Assembly: GCF_035046485.1 (NCBI RefSeq)
Contig: NC_085136.1
Location: forward strand, 224,692,853 to 224,756,852
Origin: Aedes albopictus
Lineage: Eukaryota; Arthropoda; Insecta; Diptera; Culicidae
Direction: 5' to 3'
Length of the DNA: 64,000 bases
Part shown: piece after piece, positions 11,400 through 21,604 of the stretch
How positions within the stretch are numbered: the stretch's first letter is position 1
Layout of the letters: each line of letters opens with the position of its first letter
Position numbers and translations under genes: made by a program
The notes under the pieces: generated by a model
Databases searched by the model: none
The model's input: only the letters and a program-made list of their open reading frames with translations
What the model was told of the DNA's origin: nothing

Positions 11400-12531
11400 T
11401 ACATGACTATTTCCAAAAAAAAATACCAAAGGTTTCTTCTGAAGTTAAATCAAAATATTTCTCAGAAGATCTGTAAGAAAATTTTCAGTAATCATTGGAC
11501 AAACCATGGGTATGGAGGAATTCTTGAAGGAATCTCTACAGAGGTTTTTGTTCTCTGGAAGAATTCCTGCGGAAATCGTTGGATTAAATTTTGCAAGAAT
11601 CTCTAAAGGAATTTCAACAAAAACATCTAGAGAAATACTGGATGAAAATCATGGGGAAATTTCAGCAAGAATTTCTAATGGAATTCATGAAGATACTCTT
11701 GCAGGAATTCGTGGAACAGTTTATGAAGAAATGCCTGGTGCCTGTAAGAATTTGTAAAGAACAACTGGAAGAATTTGGAAGAATTTTAAAAGGTATCCCT
11801 GAAAAAGTTTCTTAAGTATTTTTTTGGAGAAATCTCTAGAGAAAGTTTCGGAGGCTTTCAAAAGAAACCATAAGACACATTTTGGATGGAATCAAAGGCA
11901 GATTATCTAACGGAATATCTGGAGAAATTTCTGGATGAATTCCAAATTTACGGTTTTCTGGAAGAGTTTATAAGGAAACGAAGAAACCTTTTCTCGAAAT
12001 TCTAGCAGAAATATATGAAGCAATCCTTAGTAAGCATGGAACAATTTCGAAACGGAAGAGTTTCTAAGCGATGTGATAGATTTCTTGTTTTTAAAGAAAT
12101 CTATAGATGTCTTTCAGAAGAAAACTTCGAAAAGCCGAATTTCTAAAGAAAGCCGTGGAAGATTTTCTAAAAAAAATCCCTGGAAGAATTTCTGAAGGAA
12201 TTCTTTGGATTTCTAACGAAATCTCTGCAGAGTTTTCCATAGGAACTAATGGCGGACTTACTGAGAAAATCTATTGAAGAGTTCCTAGGTACCTAATCCT
12301 TAAATGAATTCTGAAGAAATTGTGGAAGATTATTCAATAAATTTCGTTGAAAGATATCGGGACAAATTCTTTGACTAATTTCTGAATAAACTCCTAGATA
12401 ACTGCGTGAAAGCCTCCCTGAAAGAATTTCTGGTGGAATTTAAAAATTCCTTTGAGAAATTTCAAGAGAAGAAAAACCAGCAGAAAAATTTTATTTGATT
12501 TTTAAAGGATCCCTGAATGAGTTTCTGAGAA
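11400..12531. repeat. 12-bp periodic GAATTTCTGGAAG repeat block
   Basis: Imperfect tandem units near GGAATTTCTGGA, in the orientation opposite to the blocks at 28.8, 33.5 and 34.1-36.8 kb. Because the unit is a multiple of three, it creates artificial open frames (for example 11506-11757). It continues after the nested element at 16140-16260, showing that the element inserted into the repeat. Confidence 0.75.
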
Positions 12532-13729
12532 CTTTTTCAGGGTTGTTACGAGAAGGGTGGAAAAAAATCCGCGCCAAATCCGCGCGAGCCAAATTTGAAT
12601 CCGCGCCAAATCCGCGCGATTCTGGAATCAAATTCGCGGCAAATCTGCGAAAGTGTGATGATAAATTTGTGTTTTTTTTTTACTTTACGTTATTGAAGAA
12701 ACCCATTAAACTGGAATGGTTTAGTTGAGTGCTTGATGAATGAAATTTTGATTTGTAAATCAATGCAACTCATCTCGATTATTGTAATCTTTCTGCTTGA
12801 AATTGAAGACATTTCTGCAAAACTCCCGATTTTTTTTGCCAAAAACATCCCTTAAATATTGTTTAGTCAATTTTTTATAAGAATTTGTTAGACAAAATCT
12901 CAGGAGAAACATGCCCAGAACTAGGAACTGGATTCGTGGGAAAAAAATAAAAAAAAACCTGGAGAAACTTAAAAGGGAACTGAAATAAATATATTTCTGG
13001 AAAAAAATCTTTGAAATAAACTGAACATGGAGACTTTCTTTAAGTATTTATGAACATTTTTGGAGACAGTACCCGAATACAAATTTTTTAGAAAAAAAAT
13101 TAAAACCAATTAGGGAATTTGATTTTGGGAGTATCCTCATAAAGAATTCTTATAAAAGATCCCTTCGATTTTTTTGAGTAATGCCTTAGCAATTCTTGAA
13201 TGAATCTTCAGTGAGGAATTTTCCCAGGGGAATACCTGGAAAACATCCCTTACAATGATTAATCACTGGGAAAATCTTAGAAGGACAATGTGGAAAAAAG
13301 TTTACTTGCTGGAGTCCACAGAAATTCTTACTGGGTTTTCCATGATTTATTAGGAGTTTCTCCAACAATTCCTGCAGTAATATATCCAGGAATGCCTGCA
13401 GAGATTCCCCAAAATTTGTCGCTAAAGTTTTCAGTAACAACTCTTGCAATGATTTATGTATATGCCTTTTTAAAAAAATTTCTCTAGGATTCCCATCAAC
13501 TGATTTTTCTCGAGATAAACTAGGTATTTATCTAGAAATCTCTTTTAAAAATATATAGCAGGTGACTTTTAAATTTGTACCGGTGATTCGAACAGATTTT
13601 TTCGAAACTAGTCTTTCGGTTTCTGATGAATGGAATTCCTGGAAACAAATTCGATTGTTTTTGAGAGACTTGTGTTCTTTGACAGTTGAATTTAGATACA
13701 TAACATACCCGTAATTGAAATATTGGAGG

Positions 13730-13971
13730 AATTCTAGACCAACATTTGAAAAGGGCGTAACAGCCATTTCAAATTTCTGCTTCTCCCGTCCCTCCTAGGC
13801 TTACCCCCCATTATTCATAAAATCTTTTACCAGTAACAGATAGATCTGACTCCCCTCTATCTGTTAACGGGAAAAGTTTGCATAAAAATATTGAAATACG
13901 CCTAGGAGGGACGGAACTAGTGAGAATTTGCAATGGTTGTTCCGCCCTTTTCAAATGTTAGTCTAGAATTG
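13730..13971. mobile_element. 242-bp palindromic MITE
   Basis: Arms pair from AATTCTAGACC at the outside, through TTTGAAAAGGGCG, to CGTCCCTCCTAGGC near the centre, where the complement GCCTAGGAGGGACG lies. Non-coding. The outermost palindrome AATTCTAGA/TCTAGAATT may include target sequence. Confidence 0.75.
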
Positions 13972-14200
13972 TTGCACAAATTCTTCAGAAAAATATTTTG
14001 AAGAGCTGATGAATATCGTAAAAAAATGTAGTAAACCAAAATGAAAACTTGCTCTAAATGCATCACTAGCACACAGCGCCTTCTCAAGCACATTCGTCCG
14101 CTCCAAAATCCGCCCAAAGAAGGATGAGAAAACAGAAACCAGTCACAAAGTTCCGCTTGCTTTGTATTTTTTTTTTGTTCGACCTAACTGTCATCTACAC

Positions 14201-14622
14201 AGCCGTGAATCGCAAGTCAGTCCCATCTTTAAAAAGTAGGCATTGAGAAAATGGACTCTGAAGTTTTCAATTTCGATTTCTATGTAAAACTTTAAAAAAA
14301 TCGCCATAAATTGAAAACTTCTGCGAACATCGTGAAACTTTCACACATTGCTTCAAACATGAAAACGTAAAAGTGAAAAAAATAAAACTTGCTAAAACAG
14401 TGTTAGGTTTTGTACTGAAGGATACACTAGTTCGTAATGGGACTGACTTGCGATTACATTTCATTATGGGACAATCTGACTTGGTGTTGTTTTTCAATTT
14501 TACTGAACAAACTATATATTTTTATTCACGCAGCTGAAAGATCACCCGAAGAAAGATCGAAAACGGCCATTAAATCATTTTTGCTCAAAATGCATATGGG
14601 ACTGACTTGCGATTCACGGCAG
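14201..14622. mobile_element. MITE related to the 80-bp element at 9064
   Basis: Ends carry GCCGTGAATCGCAAGTCAGT and its complement, matching the terminal sequence of the 9064-9143 element apart from a few bases. An additional internal copy of GGGACTGACTTGCGATT lies near 14437-14456. About 420 bp, non-coding. Confidence 0.75.
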
Positions 14623-14960
14623 TACAGTGTCGAAAAAAAAAACAAAAAGACCACCAGCCATTTTTTCATACAAAATGGCCAAATTTGACGATGTTATGCT
14701 CGGTTTCTAGTGAACCGATTTGGCTGAAATTTTGACAGTCGCCATGGAGTTACTTGCTCACTACATCAAAAATTACAGATATACGCAACGACTAAATAAT
14801 AGAACCACTTTCAGATATCCATTATCAAATGATATATGAGAGTATCTGATACTTGATGATTGATAAATAAGTACTAAAATTAAGGATGCCACTTAAACTT
14901 GGGAACTTTTTTTAAAAAATTGACCACAAATATCCATCATAAAAATTTGGTGTCAGAATT
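14623..14960. repeat. Half copy of the CAGTGTCGGACAAAAC family
   Basis: Begins with a degraded end (CAGTGTCG then an A-tract and AAAGACCACC) and runs through ATACAAAATGGCCAA and GATTTGGCTGAAATTTTG, which match the arms of the complete element immediately to its right. Only one arm is present. Confidence 0.65.
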
Positions 14961-14964
14961 TATA

Positions 14965-15729
14965 CAGTGTCGGACAAAACAATAAGCCCACCGGTTCTAT
15001 TTCATACAAAACTAGCTGTACCCGGTAAACTTCGTCTTGCCTACTGTGTTTTTTGACGTTTTAAGTTTCTAGCCAAGACCAAATCTCCGGTCCCCGGTAT
15101 GGAAGATCGATTTATAAAAACTATCAATTTTTTCATGTTTTATGCCTCATAAACCTTACTTGGGTGAAAACTAACAGAATAAAACTAAGACGACCAAAAT
15201 CTGACCTTCCGTTCGCAAGTTATGCGCGGTCCCACGTATGCCACTGCATTTTTATATATATAGATATAGATGACCAAGTTTGACGGTTTTTAGTTAGCCG
15301 ATTTGGCTGAAATTTTGGCAACCGACACGAATTTACGGGAATTATGATTTGTATTGAATTGATTGAGTTCTGTTCACTACTTGAAGTTACAAAGTTACAG
15401 ATGTACAATAATACCAGATTTTTATGATGATTATTTGTGGTCAATTCTATAAAAATGTCCCCAAATTTAAATGACATCCTTAATTATAGTACTATCAATC
15501 ATCGAACATCAGATACTCTGATATATCCTTTGGTAAAGGCAACTTGAAAGTGGTCCTATTGTAGTGAACAGAACTCAATCAATTCAATACAAATCAAAAT
15601 TCCCGAAAATTCATGTCGGTTGCCAGAATTTCAACCAAATCGGCTCACTAAAAATCGAGTACTATATCGTCAAACTTGGCCATTTTGTATAAAAAATGAC
15701 AGGTGGTCTTATTGTTTTGTCCGACACTG
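14965..15729. mobile_element. TA-flanked palindromic element, CAGTGTCGGACAAAAC ends
   Basis: A 765-bp element with inverted ends CAGTGTCGGACAAAACAATA and TA at 14963-14964 and 15730-15731. Arms of roughly 200 bp pair through GCCGATTTGG, GAATTGATTGAG and neighbouring sequence. The left arm is interrupted by a 260-bp repeat (15011-15270). The right arm is uninterrupted and shows the original sequence. TA target suggests Tc1/mariner relatives. Confidence 0.82.
15011..15270 (+). repeat. ACTAGCTGTACCCGG-type dispersed repeat, copy 1
   Basis: Starts ACTAGCTGTACCCGG, passes GTATGCCACTGCATTTTTAT and ends in a TATAGA microsatellite. It sits inside the left arm of the 14965-15729 palindrome. A diverged, shorter copy lies in the opposite orientation at 15732-15868. 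A microsatellite end is typical of retroposed repeats, but the class is not certain. Confidence 0.7.
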
Positions 15730-15731
15730 TA

Positions 15732-15868
15732 TGTATAAATGCAATGGCATACGTAGGACTACGCATAACTCGTGAACGAAACGTCCGATTCGCGTCGGCT
15801 TTATGACTTGGACTTGAAACGTTAAAAAACGCAGTAGGCATGGCAAAGTTTGCCGGAGACAGCTAGTT
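15732..15868 (-). repeat. ACTAGCTGT-type dispersed repeat, copy 2
   Basis: On the minus strand it begins ACTAGCTGTCTCCGGCAAAC and continues through GACGCGAATCGGACG to TGCCATTGCAT, ending directly at the right end of the TA-flanked palindrome. It shares both ends with copy 1 but has a different middle. Confidence 0.65.
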
Positions 15869-16939
15869 TAACATATTTTTGAAATATATCGACTATGTAC
15901 CAGTGGTGCTAAATGCATTTGAACATCCAAACCTGGCAATTTATACAAACACATTTCATAATTTTATTATCAAGTGTCGATAATCTTTCAATTATATCGC
16001 TATACACACTACAAAAAAACAAATCCGCGCCAAATCCGCGCGAGGGCCAAATTCCATGGGTAAATCCGCGCCAAATCCGCGAAAATCGCGAAATCCGCGA
16101 AATTCGCGAAATCCGCGCTGTTGTAACAACCCTGCTTTTTAGAGGAATTCGTAAAGAATTGTAGAATTATAAAGAACCTAGCAAAAAATTCTGAAGGAAT
16201 GTTTGGTTGAATTGATGAAGTAATTTTTGGAATATAAAATTTTAATAGGAGGAATATGAATAAAAAAACTCAATGGTATTTTTTTGGGTGAAAACGACGT
16301 AAAAAATTCTGCAAGATTTGCAAGAGATTAAGCGCAAACAAACATTAACTTTAAATAACAGTTGTATGAACTAAAAGAGCTTCGTCTGATTTTTTTTTCA
16401 TTTTAAATACTTCCAGTAAATGCGAAGAAAATCCTTGAACGTAACCTCAAGACCACAAACGTAACCACAACTCTCTGTGTGAAGACCTTTCCCAGTGCGA
16501 ATTGATTTTGGAATTTACAGAAAGAAACTTTCACTAAACTGCCGAAAGCTTATTGATTATGTTTTGCTCAATAAAAAAAAATGCAAATAGCTTCTCAAAA
16601 CAAAAAAGTATCTAAATTCCCAGGAAACATAAATTATCTAGAGAAATCAGACTTTTTGAAGAATACGGGAGAATGTAAAAGCTTATGATCAATCTCAAAT
16701 ATTGTTAATGATGAAATCATGATAACATTCAATAAAACAATAGCATTCTCTTGTCTCCTTCAAGCTTTATGTTCTTTCGGCGCCCCTCTGAGGCTGGCGC
16801 CCTTGGCCTTGGGCCAACCTGGCCAACCGCACGCTACGGCTCTGCCGATATCGTTCAAATTTGAACGTAGCTTTTGGGATTCCGAAGCAACTGATTTAAG
16901 AGCATTTTTTTTGTTTTTCATGTAAGTGTGGGTTAACCT

Positions 16940-17480
16940 AGCATTTACATATACGAAAATAACCACAGTGAGTTGTTGAAATTAACACCATTGAACAAAC
17001 AAACCATTTGCTACAGCAATCTCTTTCACTGGCATCCTTTAGTGTCGTCCCATCACACACCAAAAACAACACCTGTTTCTTCACCTTAAGTTCACCACAA
17101 CCCGAAAGAGTAACCGAAGCAAAACAGAAACATTCCCTCTCAGCAGTGACACACAACCAGAAACCTTTCACTAATTAGGTCATCACCACACCAGCTTCAT
17201 CCAAAATTTTGGGTTCTTCGCTTTTTATCTTCCTTTCACAAAAAAAACTTGTTCCAGTTGTTGTTGGCTCGGCCGTTTTGGCTCTCTACACACTAGTACG
17301 AAGCACAACACTTTCGGTTGTTGTCATTTGCCTGCTTCCGTCACAATCCACGCTGCGCGCTGCGACTGCGAACTGTAAAGTGCCTCTATCGAAACTGGCG
17401 GCGCGACTTTGGCTCTCGGTACCCGTTCGGTCCGGTCTGGGCCGGTATTTGGTAGGCAGGGGATCATGGTGGGAGTTACA
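16940..17480 (-). other. GC-richer island, possible host 5' exon
   Basis: This part of the unannotated stretch 16853-17655 is less AT-rich and has no transposon signature. On the minus strand it resembles a mosquito 5' leader, with a consensus-like donor AAG|GTGAAG near 17090. No frame with a recognisable domain occurs on either strand. The longest frame (17209-17541, plus) is low-complexity hydrophobic text and is not convincing. Confidence 0.2.
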
Positions 17481-17655
17481 AAGTTACACAGCATCATGTT
17501 TTTTTTTTTGGTCTTGCAATAATGCACCCCAGGGCGCTTGACTGCATGTGGATAACCGATGAGATTTTGAAGTAAGTGGTGTAAGAATTTTCCACATTTT
17601 CTTCAGGATTGCAATTGTATTAATTGTCTATTTATGAACACATGTCCAAACAATG

Positions 17656-18149
17656 AGGGTGCGGGCACCGGTTTTGGCCAGTCTAAGGGAAATCATTTTT
17701 ATAATAATAACCAATAATCCTATGAAAACAACCAATGTGTCAAATGAAAGGTTTCAATCTATATTTTGGAGGAAAAATGCAGAAATCATGCCAATACATG
17801 ATTTTTGTACTTAAAGTGGCACTGGCCAAAATAGAAGCACAGCCGCAGTTTTGGCCATATTCTTAAGTTTGGTTTCTATTTTGGCCAATCACGTGTATTT
17901 CTTATGGGAGTGGCCAAATTAGAAGCACCCTGGCCAAAATAGATACATATATGGGAGCTGATTTTTTAAGGAAATATAATTTTTTCTTCCAGTTTTTAAT
18001 CAAAATGTGTGGTTTTCATAGCTGTAATCATCATATTGTATCAGAATCTACTAATAAAAAATAAATTTTACTCCGATTTAGATCGCAACAGGCTCAATAC
18101 AGCACTATGGCCAAAACTCCGGACTGGCCAAAACTGAAGCTTTTACCCT
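17656..18149. mobile_element. MITE with TGGCCAAAA repeats
   Basis: Ends AGGGT and ACCCT lead into GTTTTGGCCAGTC and its complement. TGGCCAAAA or its complement recurs about nine times through the element in both orientations, many more than expected by chance. About 494 bp, non-coding. Exact target duplication not identified. Confidence 0.7.
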
Positions 18150-18784
18150 ATGTAGTTTGTTTACTTAGCAGAGGGCATAGAAAAAGGCGATGTTTCAAGT
18201 AAATATTCAGTGCTTCAGTACAAGAAATGTTTTTTGATGATGATAATTGTGTTGGTACCGTTGCGTTGGTACTCACCATCAGTGCAAAGATTCCCTATGT
18301 CTGCAGGCAGAGTCATACCGGATCATACTACTTAATTCACTGGAGACCGTCGTAATACAACATGATTGTTATCTCATGACAACAACCTGGCCACCCCACG
18401 TACATTTGCCCGAAAACCAGTGCATTAAGCTTCCTTAGGCTGCGCCTTCCGAAATCTCAAAGTATATGTTTGCCATGATCAAAAATAAAAGGGAACCGCA
18501 AGGAACGAACTCATCAGATACAACTATTCAGCTGGTTTTCTATTTGCTTTGATTGCAACATCCAATAGACTAAGAATGCTCTTCAAACCATATCGAATGT
18601 TAACTCGTTCAGACCACTCGCTTAGTCTCCCGTCGTCGAAACATACTCATACTGCCTAAACGGGCTCCGTTTCCGCTGCATTTTCGTTTTAATTTCAAAA
18701 GCGTTCTATGCCAAAAACATCCACTGCATTTAACACAGGGAGTGATTACGCCAGAAATGGAAATGCACGCTTACCACAACACCA
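18150..18784. other. No gene recognised
   Basis: Spacer of mixed composition with no supported frame or repeat. Confidence 0.5.
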
Positions 18785-19830
18785 TATTTCCCAAAATCGC
18801 TACAGAAATTCATGAAGGACAAATCTTTGTAGGAATCTCTACGGAATAATTCAGAGAGAAACCTCTAAAAAAAATCCTGGAAGTTTCTGGAGGAATTTCC
18901 GAAGAAATTACCCGAGGAATTAGAGGACGAAACCATGCAGAAATTCCTGAAGGATAGTTTCGTAAGTAGTTTCTAAGAAACTTATACTGGAGCTTCCGGT
19001 TAAATTCCTTGATCATTTTCTGAAAGGATCAGTCTACTGAAAAGAAATCCACGGAGGAATTTCTGAAGAAAGTTCTGGGAGAATATCTGGAATATTTCAT
19101 GGAGGAATCCCAGCAGAAATTGCGCTTGCGGCATTCTAGTATTCCCAGCAAGAATTTCTTGAAGAATTCTTGAAGAAATCCTTAGAGAAATTCCTGAAAG
19201 GATATTCCGGAAGGCATAACAAAGGAGAATAATCCTGGAGAAGTCTGTAGAGGAATTTCCTGGAGAAATAACTTAAGGCACCCATTGAGATTTTTTTTAT
19301 TAATAATCCCTAGAATGGTTCCCGAATAAATTCCCGGATGAATTCCCCGTCGTCAGTTATTGGAAAATGCCTTTATAAATCTCTGGGTGAATCCCTAGTG
19401 GAGTTGCTGTAGAAATTCCTAGCAAAACCAGTAAGAATTTCTGGAGGAATCTCAACAAAAACATCCTGGAGGTATTACAGGAGGAATGCCTGTAAAATTC
19501 ATAGAGACATATTTCAAAGGTTTCTTATACAGGTCTTCAGAATAATTCCTGGAGGAACTAACACCAACAACATCATGACTTCCAGGAAGAATCCCAGCAG
19601 AAGTTCCTGGAGGGATCGCAGCAACAATTTATGGAGAAATACCATGAAGAATTCCCGAAGGATTTCCAAAAGCAATTTTTGGATGAATCCCAAGGGGATT
19701 TCAGGTGGAATCTTAGGAAAGAATTTCTAGGGAAATCCCAGGAGAAACTAAAGAAATACCTGGAAGAATCTCGGCAGCAATTCCAGCAAGTATTCCAGAA
19801 GAAGTCCTTAGGGGCATCTCTGGAAAGAAG
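18785..19830. repeat. 12-bp periodic GGAATTTCTGGAG repeat block
   Basis: About 1 kb of imperfect tandem units (GGAATTTCTGAAG, GGAATCCCAGCAG and similar), same orientation as 11400-12531. Frames such as 19631-19930 are periodic artefacts. Confidence 0.75.
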
Positions 19831-19848
19831 AAGCGAATTTTACATTTT

Positions 19849-19965
19849 TCCATATTGGCAGAGGAAGCTCTCAGTTAATAACTGTAGAAGTGCGCATAGC
19901 ACACATGTTGAGGAGCAGGCTATATTCTAGTTGAAACGTTATGCCAAGAAAAGAGAGAGAGCCTT
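19849..19965 (+). repeat. Feilai-type SINE, 3' fragment
   Basis: Matches the 3' half of the complete Feilai-type SINE at 20782-21074: TTGGCAGAGGAAGCT, AAAACTGT/TAACTGTAGAAGTG, GAGCAGGCT and a GCCAAGAAAAGAG tail. The tRNA-like head is absent, so it is 5' truncated. Confidence 0.75.
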
Positions 19966-19969
19966 TCAG

Positions 19970-20548
19970 CATTTTGAAAAGATGGTTAAAAAATAAGGAT
20001 TGGGTTTTGCGCTAAAGGAGCAGAAATTTGAGTTTAGGCTTGCTTTAGCTTGATTGACCGCCCGTAAATGCTACTCTAGTATCGCCAGACCAGCTACACC
20101 CACTAAAGGAATCAATGATATTATCTGCCGGGCACTGGCAGGCATCTTCAGTGTGTGATGATGATGAGCGTTGGAGGTCTTCTATGTTTATAGGCGACAA
20201 TGGCGCCTGCCACTTCAGATTGCCTGTCAATGTGGGGAAGGGGAAGGAAGTGATGAATGTAATTGTTTGTATCCGCATCAGACCGAATATACCTCTGCGT
20301 CTGCACAAACTCATGCGGATGTCGGAGTGTTGGTGGGATATAATTGAAAGAGGGTTCACGCATTGCTGCGTGAATGCCAGGCGTTAGTTGATAGATTGGT
20401 GTGATTATTACTATGAAGCTAAAGCGGCACAGTTCGCTTGCATGCATAACTTGTAGGCGTTATCTGTAGATTGACACTGTCTGTGCTGTGAAAGTTGGAA
20501 GCAAGAGGAACGGCTTTTCAATCTTTTCTGGTGCTAGCGATGCCTATG
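19970..20548. other. No gene recognised
   Basis: Overlapping frames on both strands (20045-20447) share no recognisable domain. The region from about 20090 to 20380 is less AT-rich and may be part of an unrecognised dispersed repeat. Confidence 0.4.
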
Positions 20549-20711
<163 letters not shown>

Positions 20712-20781
20712 GTATTTATATATAAAGAGAATAGTATAGAGAAAATGGATAGAAAGATATAAAGTGGAAGGAAAGGGACGG

Positions 20782-21074
20782 AGAATACAGGGCCCATATA
20801 GCCGAGGCGGTAAACGCACGGGTATTCAGCATGACCATGCTGAGGGTGACGGGTTCGATTCCCGGTCGGTCCAGGATCTTTTCGTAAAGGAAATTTCCTT
20901 GACTTCCTTGGGCATAGAGTATCTTCGTGCCTGCCACACGATATACACATGCAAAATGGTCATTGGCAGAGGAAGCTTTCAGTTAAAAACTGTGGAAGTG
21001 CTCATTGAACACTAAGCTGAGAAGCAGGCTTTGTCCCAGTGAGGACGTTACGCCAAGAAGAAGAGAGGAGAGGA
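20782..21074 (+). mobile_element. Feilai: Complete Feilai-type tRNA-derived SINE
   Basis: A full-length SINE with pol III A-box TAGCCGAGGCGG (20799-20810) and B-box GGTTCGATTCC (20852-20862), a tRNA-unrelated body (GGAAATTTCCTTGACTTCC, GCAAAATGGTCATTGGC, GAAGCAGGCTTTGTCCCAG) and an AAGAAGAGAGG tail. A perfect 12-bp target duplication GGAAAGGGACGG lies at 20770-20781 and 21075-21086, showing LINE-mediated retroposition. Feilai is an abundant Aedes SINE; the name is from recognition of its sequence. Confidence 0.92.
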
Positions 21075-21086
21075 GGAAAGGGACGG

Positions 21087-21166
21087 GCCAGGGATTGAAC
21101 CTAGGACATTCTGCATATGAATCAGAAGCGGTAGCCACTAGACAGCCAAGCCCATCAAGGAGCAGA
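21087..21166 (-). repeat. tRNA-like head of an older SINE, interrupted by Feilai
   Basis: On the minus strand, GGGCTTGGCTGTCTAGTGGC serves as an A-box region and GGTTCAATCCC as a B-box. The body probably continues on the far side of the Feilai insertion (20712-20769), towards the TA array. Not a functional tRNA: it runs directly into non-tRNA sequence. Confidence 0.65.
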
Positions 21167-21167
21167 A

Positions 21168-21600
21168 ATTTGTTAGTCTGAAAAATATTTGACCATTTTC
21201 AGTTACGCGATATTTGTTTGTTTATCATATTTTTATAAAACACAGATAGAAAAGTGACTACTCATAAGAAAGAATAAAAATAAAGAAGAAATTTCAAGGG
21301 TGCTCAAGACTTTTTATCCAGTAAATTTCACTTCTCGCGAGTTCTTACTTCCTAAGGTTCTCACAATATTCCATCTAGAAGTTTTTTACATATTTGCTTC
21401 CATAAATAGTTCCTTCCTAGATTGTTTCGGTGTTCCTTCAGGATTTCTGAGAGTTGCTTTTGGAGATTTCCACCGGAGTTCTTCCCATGATTTATGCAAG
21501 AGTTTTCAGGGTGTTTCAGCTCGAATACCAAACTCCCCCCTAGGGTTTCTTCCAGATGTATTCTCGATATGCATCCAAAGTTTCTCGCTGGATTACTACT
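21168..21600. other. No gene recognised
   Basis: AT-rich spacer. The frame at 21300-21650 has no recognised domain and overlaps weakly periodic TTCCT-type sequence from about 21410 to 21590. Confidence 0.45.
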
Positions 21601-21604
21601 TACT

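Larger units (their letters stand above)
12538..16134. mobile_element. Nested TIR element, CAGGGTTGTTAC ends, AAATCCGCG subterminal repeats
   Basis: A 3.6-kb segment with terminal inverted repeats CAGGGTTGTTAC and the direct repeat CTTTTT on both sides (12532-12537 and 16135-16140). Just inside each end are clustered copies of AAATCCGCGCC and related CCGCG motifs (about 12568-12652 and 16020-16128). The two subterminal clusters run in the same orientation, not inverted. It holds three or more smaller elements and no recognisable transposase. Confidence 0.82.
10936..16844. mobile_element. hAT-like shell element, 8-bp TSD, filled with nested insertions
   Basis: Ends are the inverted repeat CAGAGCCGTAGCGTG. 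An exact 8-bp direct repeat CCGATATC flanks it at 10928-10935 and 16845-16852, as expected of hAT-type transposition. The interior has no transposase. Without the 3.6-kb element at 12538-16134, what remains is about 2.3 kb, largely the GAATTTCTGGA-type repeat and AT-rich sequence. Subterminal GC-rich GGCGCC motifs occur at both ends. Superfamily is inferred from TSD length. Confidence 0.88.

Noticed and set aside
17209..17541. 110-codon plus frame as a membrane protein
   Set aside because: Hydrophobic but without family motifs, overlapped by a minus frame, and part of a possible leader region.
20799..20872. Functional tRNA gene
   Set aside because: The A- and B-boxes belong to the Feilai-type SINE, which has a long non-tRNA body and a 12-bp TSD.
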